Part shown: piece by piece, positions 19,850 to 31,542 of the stretch
Position numbering within the stretch: position 1 is the stretch's first letter
How the letters are laid out: every line of letters starts with the position of its first letter
Assembly (NCBI GenBank): GCA_030685235.1
Contig: MU839300.1
Coordinates: 1 to 35,063, forward strand
Origin: Copromyces sp. CBS 386.78
Taxonomy: Eukaryota; Ascomycota; Sordariomycetes; Sordariales; Sordariaceae
Length of the DNA stretch: 35,063 nucleotides
Direction of reading: 5' to 3'
Position numbers and translations under genes: made by a program
Notes under the pieces: model-generated
Told to the model about the DNA's origin: nothing
Database searches by the model: none
What the model saw: the letters and a program-made list of their open reading frames with translations, nothing else

Positions 19850-21727
19850 TTAAGCGGCGGGTCGGTTGGAATGCGGCTCATGCCTCCATTGCTCAACTGG
19901 CCTTCGTAGACTCTCAGGATAACCATGGGACCCCTGCAACGGATGTCTGTGGGCACCTTCGAGGGGGCCTCTCTGGCTGATAGCCCATCCTATCTCTGGC
20001 CTAGGAGCGGGCGCAGGAGGATAGGGCGGATAGGCACCGTCTGATGGGCTCTGCAAAGTTAAGGGGACAGCATGCGGTCCATTGGACGCCGGAGGTGGGG
20101 TTGTGGTCGATTGAGGCTGATCAAGTCCCCGAAGAGGAGGTAATCTTGGAGGAGGAAGATGAGGTGAGTGAGCCATTCCAAAGGCTGGTTGGGGTATGGC
20201 CATGGGAGCGGGCGTGTTGTGTGGGTAAGCTCCAGGAGTGGGCGACGGCTCTGTGTCAGTCCTCCTCCGTCTTCTGGGCCTCTCGAGTGTCAAGGACTCG
20301 TCGTATGGAGACGAATGGGTATTGTCGGGATGCGACCGGGTGCGTGAATGGGTATAAGGGTTTGAAAGCTGGTGTGACAGCGGAGGTTGGGATTGCGGCT
20401 GCGGTGGGGGTAGCGGTCCCATACGGGGGCTGTTCTCGACCGAAAACGAGGGTACGCTTGGAGGCGACGATACAGGAGTCGGCTGTGCCGGGTCCGCCAG
20501 CTTGCTGAATTCAGGAATCCCAGCCACAATCTTCCTCAAACGTTCTGCTTCGCTGCGGAAGTAGTCGCGCTCAGTGGTCAAATCCTGCATCTTCTTGTTC
20601 CACTCCCGGCTCTCAACTTCCAATCTCTGTAAATCCCTCTCCCTATTTCGCTCAATCTCCCTCTTTCGCTGTCTGAACCGCGCCGAGGCTCCCGCGTTTC
20701 GCTGTCGCTTCGCATCTGCCTGTCTCGAGCCTTGATGGATATCTACCGGAACCAAAATCTCTTCACCAACAGACGGTGTAATGGTAATCATGTGCTGCCG
20801 TCCATCAACTGCAAGCCTGCTTCGATCCTGAAGCAGATAAGCGGCGGTCAAGCCGCCTGATACGGGTCCAGTAGTCGTGGTAGGAGGACTGGGGAAGGAT
20901 GGGTGAGAAACAGGTCTTCCTGCGGGCTCCCGAGTAAGAGGGCCAGATTGTAGCGGCCCTACTGTTACAGGTGGCGGAAGTCTTTGACCCAGAAGCGGCT
21001 GTGATGACGGAGCAGCCATTCCGGTATTCGGTTGCGAAGGCGGGGGAGGTAAAGAAGCTCCCTGTCCGTGGAGCGGGCCGGAGAAGGGGCGAGGACCAGG
21101 GAAAGTCGGGGGGCCACTCAGTGGTGAAGTGTTGTGAGACGGCGTTGGGGTCCTTTGGACATGGGATGGCATGCTTGGGAGCTGTTGGCCTTCCATGTGC
21201 CTTGTTGTCCCGCGGCCCATGCTTGATGGCCTTGGGGATCTTGGGGTTAACATCCTCCTCGACATTGCCATGGGAAAGGGATGGTTGGTAATAGGAGATT
21301 CGTTTTCGGAAACCGGAGGCACCATGGAGGATGTGGCGGGAACTGGAGTAGTAGTTCGCGACCCCGGCATGCTCTGCGTCTGATAACCATAAAAGCGAGA
21401 TGGGGAACCATCGACTGGGTACCGACCCATTCTCATAGCTGCCTGTGGGCTACCCCTCTGGGCCGAAGGCATTGGGAGAGATGGGGCGGGTGTAGGAAGA
21501 CGCTCTTGAGGTTCGGAAGGGTTCAGAATGTTGTGCACACCGGAAGTTTTCGATCCTGTTTGAGTGTGGTTCCCGTCAATGTTGGTCATTGAGGTGTTGC
21601 TAGGGTTACGATGATGCTGATGGCTCGGTCCATCTTGACCAAAGGCTCGATAGGACGGCGACGGGGAGTGAACGTCACGCGACAATGAGAGCGCGGGAGG
21701 TTGAGGTGCAGGACCCCTCTGTGACAT
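19850..21727 (-). CDS. bZIP transcription factor, 625 aa, proline/serine-rich
   Basis: A nuclear DNA-binding regulator. The basic region is at about 338-358 (RNAGASARFRQRKRE), with N344 and R352 in the invariant N-x7-R arrangement. A zipper follows with heptad positions L369, W376, L383, F390 and L397, so two leucines are replaced by aromatics. Residues 1-330 and 405-625 are rich in Pro, Ser, Thr and Gln with many S/T-P sites, typical of disordered activation regions and MAP-kinase or CDK targets. R485-R489 (RRRRR) is a second likely nuclear signal. The NAGASARFRxRK core resembles a filamentous-ascomycete bZIP group with a short hydrophobic stretch (EEILVPVDI, 322-330) just before the basic region; I do not assign a symbol. 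The start is uncertain: the frame stays open for 90 codons upstream of this Met without another ATG, so a spliced upstream exon is possible. Target genes cannot be inferred. Confidence 0.92.
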   Translation of the reverse strand: MSQRGPAPQPPALSLSRDVHSPSPSYRAFGQDGPSHQHHRNPSNTSMTNIDGNHTQTGSKTSGVHNILNPSEPQERLPTPAPSLPMPSAQRGSPQAAMRMGRYPVDGSPSRFYGYQTQSMPGSRTTTPVPATSSMVPPVSENESPITNHPFPMAMSRRMLTPRSPRPSSMGRGTTRHMEGQQLPSMPSHVQRTPTPSHNTSPLSGPPTFPGPRPFSGPLHGQGASLPPPPSQPNTGMAAPSSQPLLGQRLPPPVTVGPLQSGPLTREPAGRPVSHPSFPSPPTTTTGPVSGGLTAAYLLQDRSRLAVDGRQHMITITPSVGEEILVPVDIHQGSRQADAKRQRNAGASARFRQRKREIERNRERDLQRLEVESREWNKKMQDLTTERDYFRSEAERLRKIVAGIPEFSKLADPAQPTPVSSPPSVPSFSVENSPRMGPLPPPQPQSQPPLSHQLSNPYTHSRTRSHPDNTHSSPYDESLTLERPRRRRRTDTEPSPTPGAYPHNTPAPMAIPQPAFGMAHSPHLPPPRLPPLRGLDQPQSTTTPPPASNGPHAVPLTLQSPSDGAYPPYPPAPAPRPEIGWAISQRGPLEGAHRHPLQGSHGYPESLRRPVEQWRHEPHSNRPAA

Positions 21728-21997
21728 TGCCTGTTCCCCTTCGCTTCTGTGGTCTTCGGCACCATGATACTGGCGACCGTTGTCGCCGTTAGAACCCTGT
21801 GAAGCGAGTATGAACCCGGAGCTGACACTTGGTAAGCCGCTGTGTCCAAAAGTTATGCTCGGAGACCCAAAGTTGTAGGCAATGGAGGAGATGGTGTCTG
21901 AAGAGTCCGCGAGCCACCTCCGGGGAGGCTCTTGGGGACGGGAAAGAGTTTGGATCGCCAGCGTGACGAATTTAACGGTGGTACTGTATAGAATGGT
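21728..21997 (-). other. Open in-frame extension upstream of the bZIP Met (possible spliced coding exon)
   Basis: From the stop at 21998-22000 to the annotated Met there are 90 open codons without ATG on the minus strand. The last 60 or so read like a disordered Ser/Gly-rich protein segment (SSIAYNFGSPSITFGHSGL and onward). If an intron acceptor lies here, the true N-terminus is longer; CTTCAG with its last base at 21898 is one candidate. I found no donor with matching phase and an upstream Met, so this may equally be 5' UTR. Confidence 0.4.
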
Positions 21998-22731
21998 TTA
22001 TTAATTCACCTTTGTTGGAGAAGAGAGGTTGCTAGCGGCTGGTGCGACGGGTGAGTGAGTCTTTATGCTGGAGAAGAGCGTGCCACCCGACTCCGAAGTA
22101 CTGCCAGGTCCACGTTCGAATAGCGAGGACGGTGTCGGTTCCGGACTGCAGTAGCGGCAAACGCACACACAGGATGAGCTGCAAGATGTCGGGTACGTGT
22201 TCGAGGCCCGTGAAACCAACGTGTCAGCCAAGTTGTCAAGCTTTAGAGACAAAGCTGGCGTAAAGACAAGAGCCAAAGAGCCTAGCAGCGGGTGGAGGCG
22301 AACGGGGACTACTTCGACAGGAGGGTCGTCCGGCGGATAGCTCGAGGGTTCCTAGCGGAGTAGAGAAAAAAAATGACAGGCGTAGACAGGCAGTCCCGGT
22401 GGGTAATCGATGCAAGAGTAGTTGCGGTGACAAGGTGGGATGGGATGCAGGTTTCTGGACCACTCATAGTCGTCAGGAGGAGACTCTGCCCACTGAATGG
22501 TCCTGGAGACCACGTAGCGCTAGATGTTCGCCGCTTGAGTTGGCGTAGGTCAAGATGATGCCTCCTTTCAGGACTTTATGTTTCGTTAGCTTCTTGGGAT
22601 AGTCCGTCTGGCTCTGGTGGGCTTCTCGTTGGCTTCAGGGGAAGTCAGGATGTCGTGACGGTGGTGAAGCAAGAATCGGTATCGGGTTGAGGCAAAATCG
22701 CGCTTCAAGGTCCCCGCCAGCAGGATCCAGA

Positions 22732-22748
22732 CTATATAATCTGATTGG
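22732..22748 (-). promoter_or_regulatory. Possible core promoter elements for the bZIP gene
   Basis: Read on the minus strand, CCAAT (22748-22744) is followed by ATTATATAG (22740-22732), a TATA-like box about 1 kb upstream of the ATG. A pyrimidine-rich stretch at about 22364-22380 lies between. Long 5' leaders are common for fungal regulators, but the CCAAT and TATA motifs are unusually close, so this is a weak call. Confidence 0.2.
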
Positions 22749-24894
22749 ACCACTGTTGCTTTACCTGAAGAGCAGAAGCCGTGGATAGGGGAGGGTAAGT
22801 CGTCCCACGAGACAAGCCACAACCCTTGAGTTGACGTGTGAGCTCCAAGGGTATCTCAGTTCCGCCGGCCGCGGTAACCAGCATATTCCGGAGCCTGTAA
22901 TTGTTCATCTATGCTCCTGCTGCTTAGCCCGTTCTATTCAAGTTGCTTTTTCTCTGCTGGGTGGTCGTGCTGGTACCGGTACGCAGTGTGTCCGGGGGGT
23001 GGACAAGTCAACACGGGGATAATGGCGAGATAGGTACACAGTAGTCAGCAGGCAGTGAGTGGATAGGTAGCTGCCGGGGTGCGGCAGAGGAAAGCAGGGG
23101 TTACAAGAGCCATGTCCTGTTGGAGTGATGGTCGCTTGGTAGGTACCAAAGTTCTTGACAGGGCTGTTGTCAACGATCCTCCTGGGGAAACAGACTGACT
23201 CAATGTTACCTAGCACTGTCGGTTGGCGTGTTGCCATTTTCGCTCAAATTATCTTGCTCGGATTTCCCTTTTCGCTGGCCGTTTTTTTTCGTGAAGAGTC
23301 CACCCTGTGGGCAACATGGGGTTACGTCGGGCTGGAGGTGGATGGATCAATGAGGGCTAACCGGGCACTGTTTCGTGATTCCACCACGATAATAGCGTAC
23401 ATGTGGTGAGGTCCATGAGGCCCAAAAGGCTCGCAGACATCCACACAACAGATCCTCTTGGCGTGACCCGAGCATACGGCCCAAGCAATTGGGTTGGTGG
23501 TGGATCGCTCGCATCAAGCGGCGAATGCAAGTGTTGAAAGCCCGTGACGGTACTGTGCCTAGGCGGCTAGTGTAAAACGGCAACTCATCTTCGTTGCTGA
23601 CAATGGGTCGATTCAGACTTTCCGCCGCAGAGCAGTTGAGGTGAGCATTGGCATGGCTTTTGAAGAAATTTCCGGATTGGCTATAAACGCGCACCGTACC
23701 GTTTTCAAGATGACCGAGAGGCTGAGACTTGTGGGATCACTCATCTGAGGTGTGGTAGACGTTATATGTGCGGCGAGAACAGAACCGGCAACGTCGCATT
23801 GGTATTGCCGCGTATCCAAAATACCACAGCCGGAGGGTCCTTGGAGTTGCGGCATCTCGCGTGAAGCAAAGGTTTTTCTGTGTGAACAGTCAAGCAATTT
23901 CCGTGCGCGCAGTCAAGGAAACCAGTTCAGGGCACATACTGTGTAGGTATGTCGCCATCCCGAAGGTCGTCACGGGTGGAGAGGGCGGTAGCGATGATGC
24001 GCGTAATAAACCATAGCGATCCACACACAGATTTACACTACCACTGGTGAGAACCCAGCAAGCTTCCCGGGGGAAAGCAGGTGCTCGTTCCGTACACCCT
24101 GCTTCATGTGCGTGAATGAGGCGGACAATGCGATATGACGATCCCATTCCAGACAGAGGACTGGTGCTTATGGTCTCACTTGGCCTCTTGGAGCTTGCAT
24201 CCTGACTCTGGCTCGCCACGAGATGTTCCCGAAATCCAAAGCTTATCAAAAGACCTGCCGATTGCGGGCATGGTTTCTCAAAGTCGGGCGGGCGAAGTGA
24301 AAAGCCCACGGATAAACAAAAGAGGTTCGCATGACCACTGCCTACACGTTGTACGGCGTAGTCAGGTTTTGCGCGCAGAATGTTGTCGTTGAGTGGCTCC
24401 GGTGGACTTAACATAAGTCACGGCGGCTGCATGGGCCAATCTAGAGTCGACCGGCAGCTTGTTTTGTGAGAAATCCGCACCAAGGAGAGATGGTGAAGGG
24501 ATTACACGACAGGGCGGAGCTGATGGTGTTGAGCATGCCGGCTGACGGGAGGTGATAAAAAGACGACAGAGCCTCGGAGGCATCTTGTCCAGAAGACTGA
24601 TGTGAGGTGATGTTGCATGGCGACAGACGGATGCGTGCTGTGTATCCTGATGCCAGTCATGCCCAGTTGCAGCGGCTGATGCCATCCCGAACAAATTACG
24701 GGCCCGTACGTTTATTAACTTTGATCCCGGCAAGCCACAGAACCCAAAATAAACGCGGGAATGTCGTTCGCCAGAGTGGTCAAATAAAGGCACAAGATCG
24801 TGGGCGCACCGCCTGAGGAATTCCTGGAGTTGTAGGGTCGGGTAGGCGTGTCACTCTGCCTGTCCGGCATGTATGTACGGGGCAGGGACCAGGT

Positions 24895-24918
24895 AGCGTA
24901 GCAGCGTAGCAGCGTAGC
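24895..24918 (+). repeat. Tandem repeat AGCGTAGC x3
   Basis: Three perfect 8-bp units in non-coding DNA, directly after a GT dinucleotide. It is a likely length-variable marker; no function is apparent. Confidence 0.85.
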
Positions 24919-26668
24919 TTCAGGGGTTGTCATGGTGATGTGGCTACCAGATCGGGTTTTGTGGAGTGTCTTGAATGGTCAGTTTGGTTCGATTGTTGCA
25001 ACACTCCGTTTTTCATATGATGGTCCTTACCGAGCGGCCGTTCTTTGACACATCAGTACAGTGACGCTGCATTGGGGAGGGGGGAAGTCGGCGATTGGGA
25101 TGAAAGCTGAGGCCGAATGCGCGATCCATTGTAAGATCGTCTGCTATCCAGTATGGGATCTCCCAGCCAAGCAGGTCAAATAAAGGTGAAGCTTGACCTC
25201 CAGTTTGAAGATGCCATCGCCAAGCTGGTCTTGGTACTGTGTTGAAGGCCAATGGGAGATCTCGAGATGGATGGTGATAAGTAGAAATGGACAGGTGCAA
25301 ACTGTGGAAAGTGTGCAAGTCCAAAATTGCAGTGAGTGAGGGCTGGGGCTGCCTTGCCCTGGCCTTCCACCTGCCCTGCCATCAACGAATGCTCGCCGTA
25401 GATGAAGCTGAAATGTAGAAGGAGCGTTTCCTCTCGTACCTGCCAATGCCAGTAGTACCAGTCTCCAAAAAATGCAGCAATCGGGGAGTGGTGTTGTCGA
25501 CCGCAGTTACCTAAGGAAGGACTGATGTAACTTACGGTTGTATTGCGTGAGGAATCCTACTGTGCTGGACTGTATTCACATTTCTGCTGCAAATTGCACA
25601 GTGCCCCCGTGTCCCTGCGGATGGGTGTTTGTGTTTTCGGTTTCCACTTTCCGTCACATTCAATTCCTTGTGTCCATGCACAGTGGACCTTGGCTGGGCG
25701 TTTGGAACTTTCCATAGAACACTTCCGCAACACCACTTTCTTGCATCTCTTTTCCCAGAGCCATATGATGTTTTCCGAATCTGGTGCATCCAAAGTTTAG
25801 CCACGACTCCAGTCGAGCAGCTTTTGAACAAACAACTCACCACTGAGCTCGCATCGATTGACGCCTGAACTTGCGTTGACACGCCTCCCACATTTAACAG
25901 CAGCCAGGTGATCCAGATATTGGGTTGTCTTGCAGATATCAAACTCCTCTGGTTGGGCTGCTACCGTACCATGACTGACTGTTTTGGGGATCGTCGACCC
26001 GAGATTGTACCTCCAAATCCATATCCAGAGGCAGGTACATAACGGCATCTGTAGCTTGATCGGTCATGATTCATTGGGAAATACGTCGACTGCAACCCTC
26101 CGTCAGGATCAATGGCGTATTGGTAGCAGATTGGACACATCCCGTGCTCAAATTGCCTTTGGCCTTGCACCTTGCACGTTCAATGTGAGGCTTCTGCTGG
26201 TTTCCTTCGTTCTGCGGCCCAACATGCGACCTGGTTCACGCGATGCTTCGGATGGTGTGGTGCCCTGGCTCAGCTTGGGTGGGAGGTGCACCGTGTAAAC
26301 ATTCCCTTCTATATCACGTTGTTGGCGCCAGGGACGGGGAAGGGAAGGTTAACGTTGATGAAGCTGCTCAGTCTACTCGGTGCTCGGTGACTTTCGATCG
26401 CACAGACTGGTTCGTTCCTCTTCATGCCTCTGCCCGTTCCAAGGTCGGATAGTTGCTGCGAGCTGGGTCGCATATTTGCTCAGTGTGACCGGATGGGGTG
26501 ATTCCTCCAGAATCCCATCCAGGTTGGCGTATCGATATTTGGCCCAACATCGCATATTCCCGCTTCATTACTGGTCCGAAGACGAGATTGTCAATTTTGG
26601 ATCCATTCTCCCGGGTTCCGCATTGAGATCACTTCATGCCGTGTAAGGTAGGCAGCAGGCCCAGCCCA

Positions 26669-26680
26669 TCACAATTGTGA
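26669..26680. repeat. 12-bp perfect palindrome TCACAATTGTGA
   Basis: A perfect dyad in the gene-poor part of the island. It could be a dimeric regulator site, but its position is not linked to any promoter I can identify. Confidence 0.5.
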
Positions 26681-29600
26681 CGCCGGTGGCTCTGACGCCG
26701 TGGGAACCCGAAATCACATTCGGTAGCGTCGGGTGTCGAGTCTCTGAGCTCTGGGACGTTGAAGGACATTCATCTCAAACAACGCGGGATGGCCATGTAA
26801 AGAGTTCCACAGAAAGTAACTGGCAGCGCTTCGATACATGGCCAGGGCACCCCCAAAGACGTTCATCGTCGCCATCGTTCCCCCGAGGTTGACAAAAGGA
26901 AGAGCTGAAGTTGGAGCGGGAACACGCTGCAGCTACCTTCTATGGCATATAGATCCCCGCGTTCTAACCGCCTGCGTGTGTTCGGGGCTTTAATTACAAG
27001 TGTACGGGGCCGCCCTGACAGGTCTCTGACACGGTACTACCTGCTAGTCTCTATCATATTGACCCCCGTCGACTCCCTTCAGCGGACCCGCCCTATATAA
27101 AATGTGGGTCTCCCCTCCTCGAACTTTGTGAGAGGAGGTCTATTACGATTTTGCGCAAAAACGTCGTCGGCTATATTTATATATATATAAATCGGCCTCG
27201 ACAATTTTTATTTTATAGTAAATACTTATAAATATTTCGACAACTATATATCGTATTTTAAAACGGTTTACTCGTTAAATATAATATAAATAGGAACTTC
27301 CTTATCCTATTTTCTTTTTCCTTATTATAATTTATATTAACCCTTAGTTATTTCTTAGGGGGTTAAATCGGTCGGCTATAATAATTACCCTTCGAAAAAT
27401 AAGTATTATATTTTTACTAATTGCAATCTAATTTGTTTGAAATTTAATAATTATAATAGCCCAGCCGAATTCTACCTTCGATGAAATTTTGACTTTTATT
27501 TAATACTTTAAAACTAATTCCGATTTTACCGCTTCTCTTATACTAAATATAATTATATAGTAATATATTACTACTATTATTGAATATATAATTTTAAACG
27601 AATATTTAAAAGTTTAAATTCGGTTTATTTATATTATCGTTTAAATTCTCTTTAATCTGCCCGTTCGGTTAGTTTCTAATTAAATTCTCCGTAAGCTTCG
27701 CTCCTAGTAAGTCGAATATATTTATCGTATTATTTATCGGTATAGTAATACAATTTTTATTATTATAATTAATTTTAGTAAAAGTATTATACTTTAGGTA
27801 ATATTAGTCATTTTTCTTATATAGGTTATATTGTAAATTATACTTTTTAATTGCTTTAATTAAGAATAAAGGGATATTATTATAAAATATCCCGGCGCGA
27901 AACCCTTATTAATCGATTAAGATTTTTATAAAATATATAAATATTTTTTATCTTTTTTAATAATTAATTAATATATTTAAATTAATTCTTTGTAGGAACG
28001 TATACGTTCGGAATATTTTATTTATAATTTTTTCGGACTAGAATAAGTATTTTATTACTAATTTTTCAAATTCTTTCGCGCTCCGGAATTCGTTGCCCGT
28101 ATTATATTTGTAGCTATAAACGAATTTTATATTATTTATTAATAGCGAAACTTTCATTTTTAATTCTCCGATCTTTTTTAATTCTATTAGACTCTTCCCC
28201 TTTCCATCCTATAATTCGGGTATACGGTAACGTTAATTAAAGAATTTAAAGCGTATATTCGGGAATACGCCGGCTTTTATTTATTTAGGTAATTAGTAAA
28301 TTCGTTTTAAATTATTAAAGTTTCTATTAATTGCCTTAATATTATTATCGTTTTTAATTCTATCCTTAAAAATAAGATATAGAATTTCGAATGTTTTAAA
28401 TTCTTATTTATTCTTACTTCGGATATTATTATCTTAAAAACAATTATTTATATTAATAATAAAAATTTAATTAGTAAAGTTAGGAAATATTTTATTCGCG
28501 CTTTAATTAAATGCAATTTCTATAATCAAATTAATACGCCTTTAATTATTTAAATTTATTACTTATACGTCTACCCCCTAAATTAAAATTATTTTTATCG
28601 CTAATTCGTTACTCTTAAATTATAATATCGGATCGTTATATTTATAGTAATATTAGAAATAAGTATAAATATATTAGATATAATGCGAATTATATAATAT
28701 AGTTAAATTAAATTTAAGGACGTTATAAATTTATAGTAGCGCTTTAATTATATTATTTATAGCGGTAGATAAAGTATCGCTTATTTTTTTACGCCCTACT
28801 AGTATTTTAATCGGTTTAAGTTCGAATTCGTTAAATTATCCGTACTAATAATATAATTTATTTAATCTTTATATATATATGAATTTAATTCGTTATTTAT
28901 AACGGATATTTTATATAAAATAATATAATTTTAATTATTTAAACGAATTATAGGTATATATTTAATTAAAGATTTAGTATACGGTATTTTCCTATTTAAT
29001 AATTTTTATCCGCGGAAATAGATATAATATAATTTAAATTATTAAGCTAAATTTATTAACGAATATCCTAATATATACGCGGTCGTTAACGTTATATATT
29101 TCCGCGAAGCCTTATTTAAGGTTTTATAGGGTAATATCGATTATTAGAATTACGTTCGGATATATTATAATAATAAGTATAATTATTATTTTAGCCGAAT
29201 AGAAAAACTATTTAAAAAGTTAAAGAAGAGGTTCGGTATACCGATTCTTGCGAGTAAAGCCGGAATATTCTTAATTCGTTTCAAAGATTTTTTTATAATA
29301 TATATTATATTTATCTTTATAATTCTAAGTATCGACTTTTAATTACTTTATTCCGTTTTTATATTACCTAAAATATTTTAGTAAATTGTACGCTTTATAA
29401 TCGGAAAAAGAAGCGCTTTAGTACGTATTATATTAAATATAATAGTAAACGTACTTCTATTATAAAATTAATAGTATTTAAATTAATATAGTTTTAATTT
29501 CGTTATTAAATATATTAAATTATATTTAATCGCTACTATATAAAATAATAAATATAAAAACGTTTATACTATTAATATAATAAATAATAGAAATAACGCC

Positions 29601-29880
29601 GCCTTATTTACTTTAAATATAGATCCTTCGGGATTGGCTTTGTATATTATTATAATTTTAATATTTATCGATTTATTTTAATTTATTCGGCGTCCTACTT
29701 ATAGAAATCGATAATTAAAGTATAGTAAATATTAGGTCGATTAATTATTATAAAAATTTTCTTTATCATTCTAATTTAATTTACGTTCCGATAAAAATAA
29801 TTGGATTTTATTTTTATTATAATAAAAATATTAAATTTTATAATTTACTTAGATTAAAATTATTAATTTATTTCTATATA

Positions 29881-30020
29881 ATTTAAATAGGCTCCGGGAT
29901 ACTAAATAAATTTTATTCTAATTAAAATTATATCGCTTTATTCTTATATAATTAAAACGGGCCCTAGGATATTAAATAAATTTTATTTTAATTAAAGTTA
30001 TATTACTTTATTTTTATATA
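29881..30020. repeat. 70-bp tandem repeat, two full units
   Basis: Units at 29881-29950 and 29951-30020 share TAAATAAATTTTATTYTAAT and an ATCG/ATTA-CTTTATT-TTATATA end, and differ largely by C/T and G/A exchanges. A degraded partial copy precedes them (about 29830-29880). An inverted partial copy follows (about 30050-30095), so the block could fold into a long hairpin. Confidence 0.75.
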
Positions 30021-31122
30021 AATAAAAAGATTTCAGTATTTTATTTCTACGGGTAAAGTAATATAGTTCTAATTTAAATAAAGTTTATTCTATCTTTTTA
30101 TTTTAATTAAAATAAAATTTAGTAATTTGTAGGGTATAACGAATATAAATTAGTCCAGTTAATTATAAATAGGGTTACCCCCGACGGGGCGTACGTAGAA
30201 TAGATATATCGGTTAAAACTATTAATATACTTTTTTAGCCTCGGGTTTAAATTACCCGTTTCCGGTTCCGTAGTTTCGTTATTGGGCTTTTAAGCTTTAT
30301 TTAGGCAGATTATAAATATTTCGTTTTTAAAATTATTCGGGTTATTATTATTAATTATTAATTACTTTCTTTATTTATATAATTAAATAAGAATAAAGTA
30401 TTATTGAAGTAATTTATAATCGTCTTTCGGGCTTCGGGCCGTAAATAGAATATTAAATTTAGAAGGAACGATAAATTATTTCCCTATACTTATAGCCCAA
30501 TTTTTATCTTTACCTTTAAATAAATATAATTATATTATTCTACTCCTAATATTTTTTACCTACTATATTAAGGAAGTCCGTATACGAATTTAGTAAGTAC
30601 GACGCTTAACGATTATACGTCGATAAAAGCTATATAATTCCTTTCCTTACTATAGTATTTATATAATATAATTAATAAAGCGGAATATAAATAAATTAAT
30701 TATTAAAGAAGTAATTAAATATAATAGGCAATAGCGTAGAAATATTGAGAATTGACGATAGAAGTTCTATTACCCGTTCTAACGCCCCTACTTTTCTAAG
30801 CCGTAAACTATATATATAATTTATTTATAGAATTGGCTAATACTAATATTTATTAATTTAAATAATTTATCCCCTTATTTATTTCCTTTTAAAAATGTTT
30901 TATAAAACTAATTTTTTTATAGTAATTTACTAAATTCTTTTCTACCTTATTAAAAATTTATTTAAGGGTTTAAAAGTAAAATAATATTCGTTCGAATATA
31001 TTATAGTAAACCCTATATACTTCCTCCTTTAATTATTTCATCCGCTTATTTAAAGTCGAATATATACGTATTAATATTATAAAGGACTTTATACGAATAT
31101 ATTCGATATTACGATTTAAAAT

Positions 31123-31542
31123 AGAGCGACTCTACTCGCACCGTAGGGAAACTCTATTCGCACCGTAAATAAAATTTAAACTTCTACGTTTATCTCGGTG
31201 AAGATAAAGTATATAAAGATAAAAGTAAGACTAAAATAGTTCTTGAATTTTCATAGATTTTTCAATCTATTTTACGCCTCTCACGGCTCTTAGATCGGCC
31301 AGATTTTTCTTATATTTAACTTTAGCAGCCCTATATTTTATTAGTTCTAAGTACCTTCGAATTTGAGGCTTTATATATGGCGTGAACAAGTGATGTAGGG
31401 CTTAGAAAATAAAGAAAAAGATAAGGAAAAATCTAGGCTAATATACGTACTGAGAGCTCTTTTACTTATAGAGAAACTTTAGATTTTCTTTTCTATCTAC
31501 GGTCCGAATAGAGTTTTCCTACGGTGCGAATAGAGTCGCTCT
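31123..31542. mobile_element. MITE 3 (420 bp, probable 6-bp target duplication TAAAAT)
   Basis: Terminal inverted repeats of 45 bp (31123-31167 and 31498-31542) begin AGAGCGACTCT and match at about 42 positions. Each contains two copies of a motif like CTCTATTCGCACCGTA. TAAAAT flanks both sides (31117-31122 and 31543-31548). The interior keeps CA and TG (for example CGCCTCTCACGGCTCTTAG) although the surroundings are saturated with RIP mutations, so it probably inserted after RIP or was too short to be hit. No transposase is encoded. Confidence 0.87.

Larger units (their letters stand above)
22001..27132. other. 5.1-kb GC-balanced region without a recognisable gene
   Basis: Open frames up to 174 codons occur on both strands (for example 24414-23890, 25942-25532, 24793-24362 on minus), but none has a known domain, and they overlap frames on the opposite strand. 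The first kilobase is probably bZIP leader and promoter. Small features are an 8-bp tandem AGCGTAGC x3 at 24895-24918 and the palindrome TCACAATTGTGA at 26669-26680. The last 100 bp have a TATA-like CTATATAAAA (about 27096) and CCTCCTC/GAGGAGG. A decayed gene or non-coding RNA is possible. Confidence 0.5.

Noticed and set aside
20044..21592. Plus-strand frames of 70-154 codons opposite the bZIP gene
   Set aside because: They are antisense to a clear coding sequence and arise from its GC-rich Pro/Ser codons.
22001..22276. Minus-strand 91-codon frame as first exon of the bZIP gene
   Set aside because: The GTGAAT donor at its end is in the wrong phase for the plausible acceptors, and the frame lacks domain character.
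15763..27132. Secondary-metabolite or effector gene cluster around the regulator
   Set aside because: No biosynthetic enzyme, transporter or secreted cysteine-rich protein was found in any frame.
29040..29300. Similarity of repeat E to PLP-dependent aminotransferases (GIPILASKAGIFL segment)
   Set aside because: Only a short, weak resemblance; no Lys or other cofactor motif is seen, and opposite-strand coding traces nearby conflict with it.
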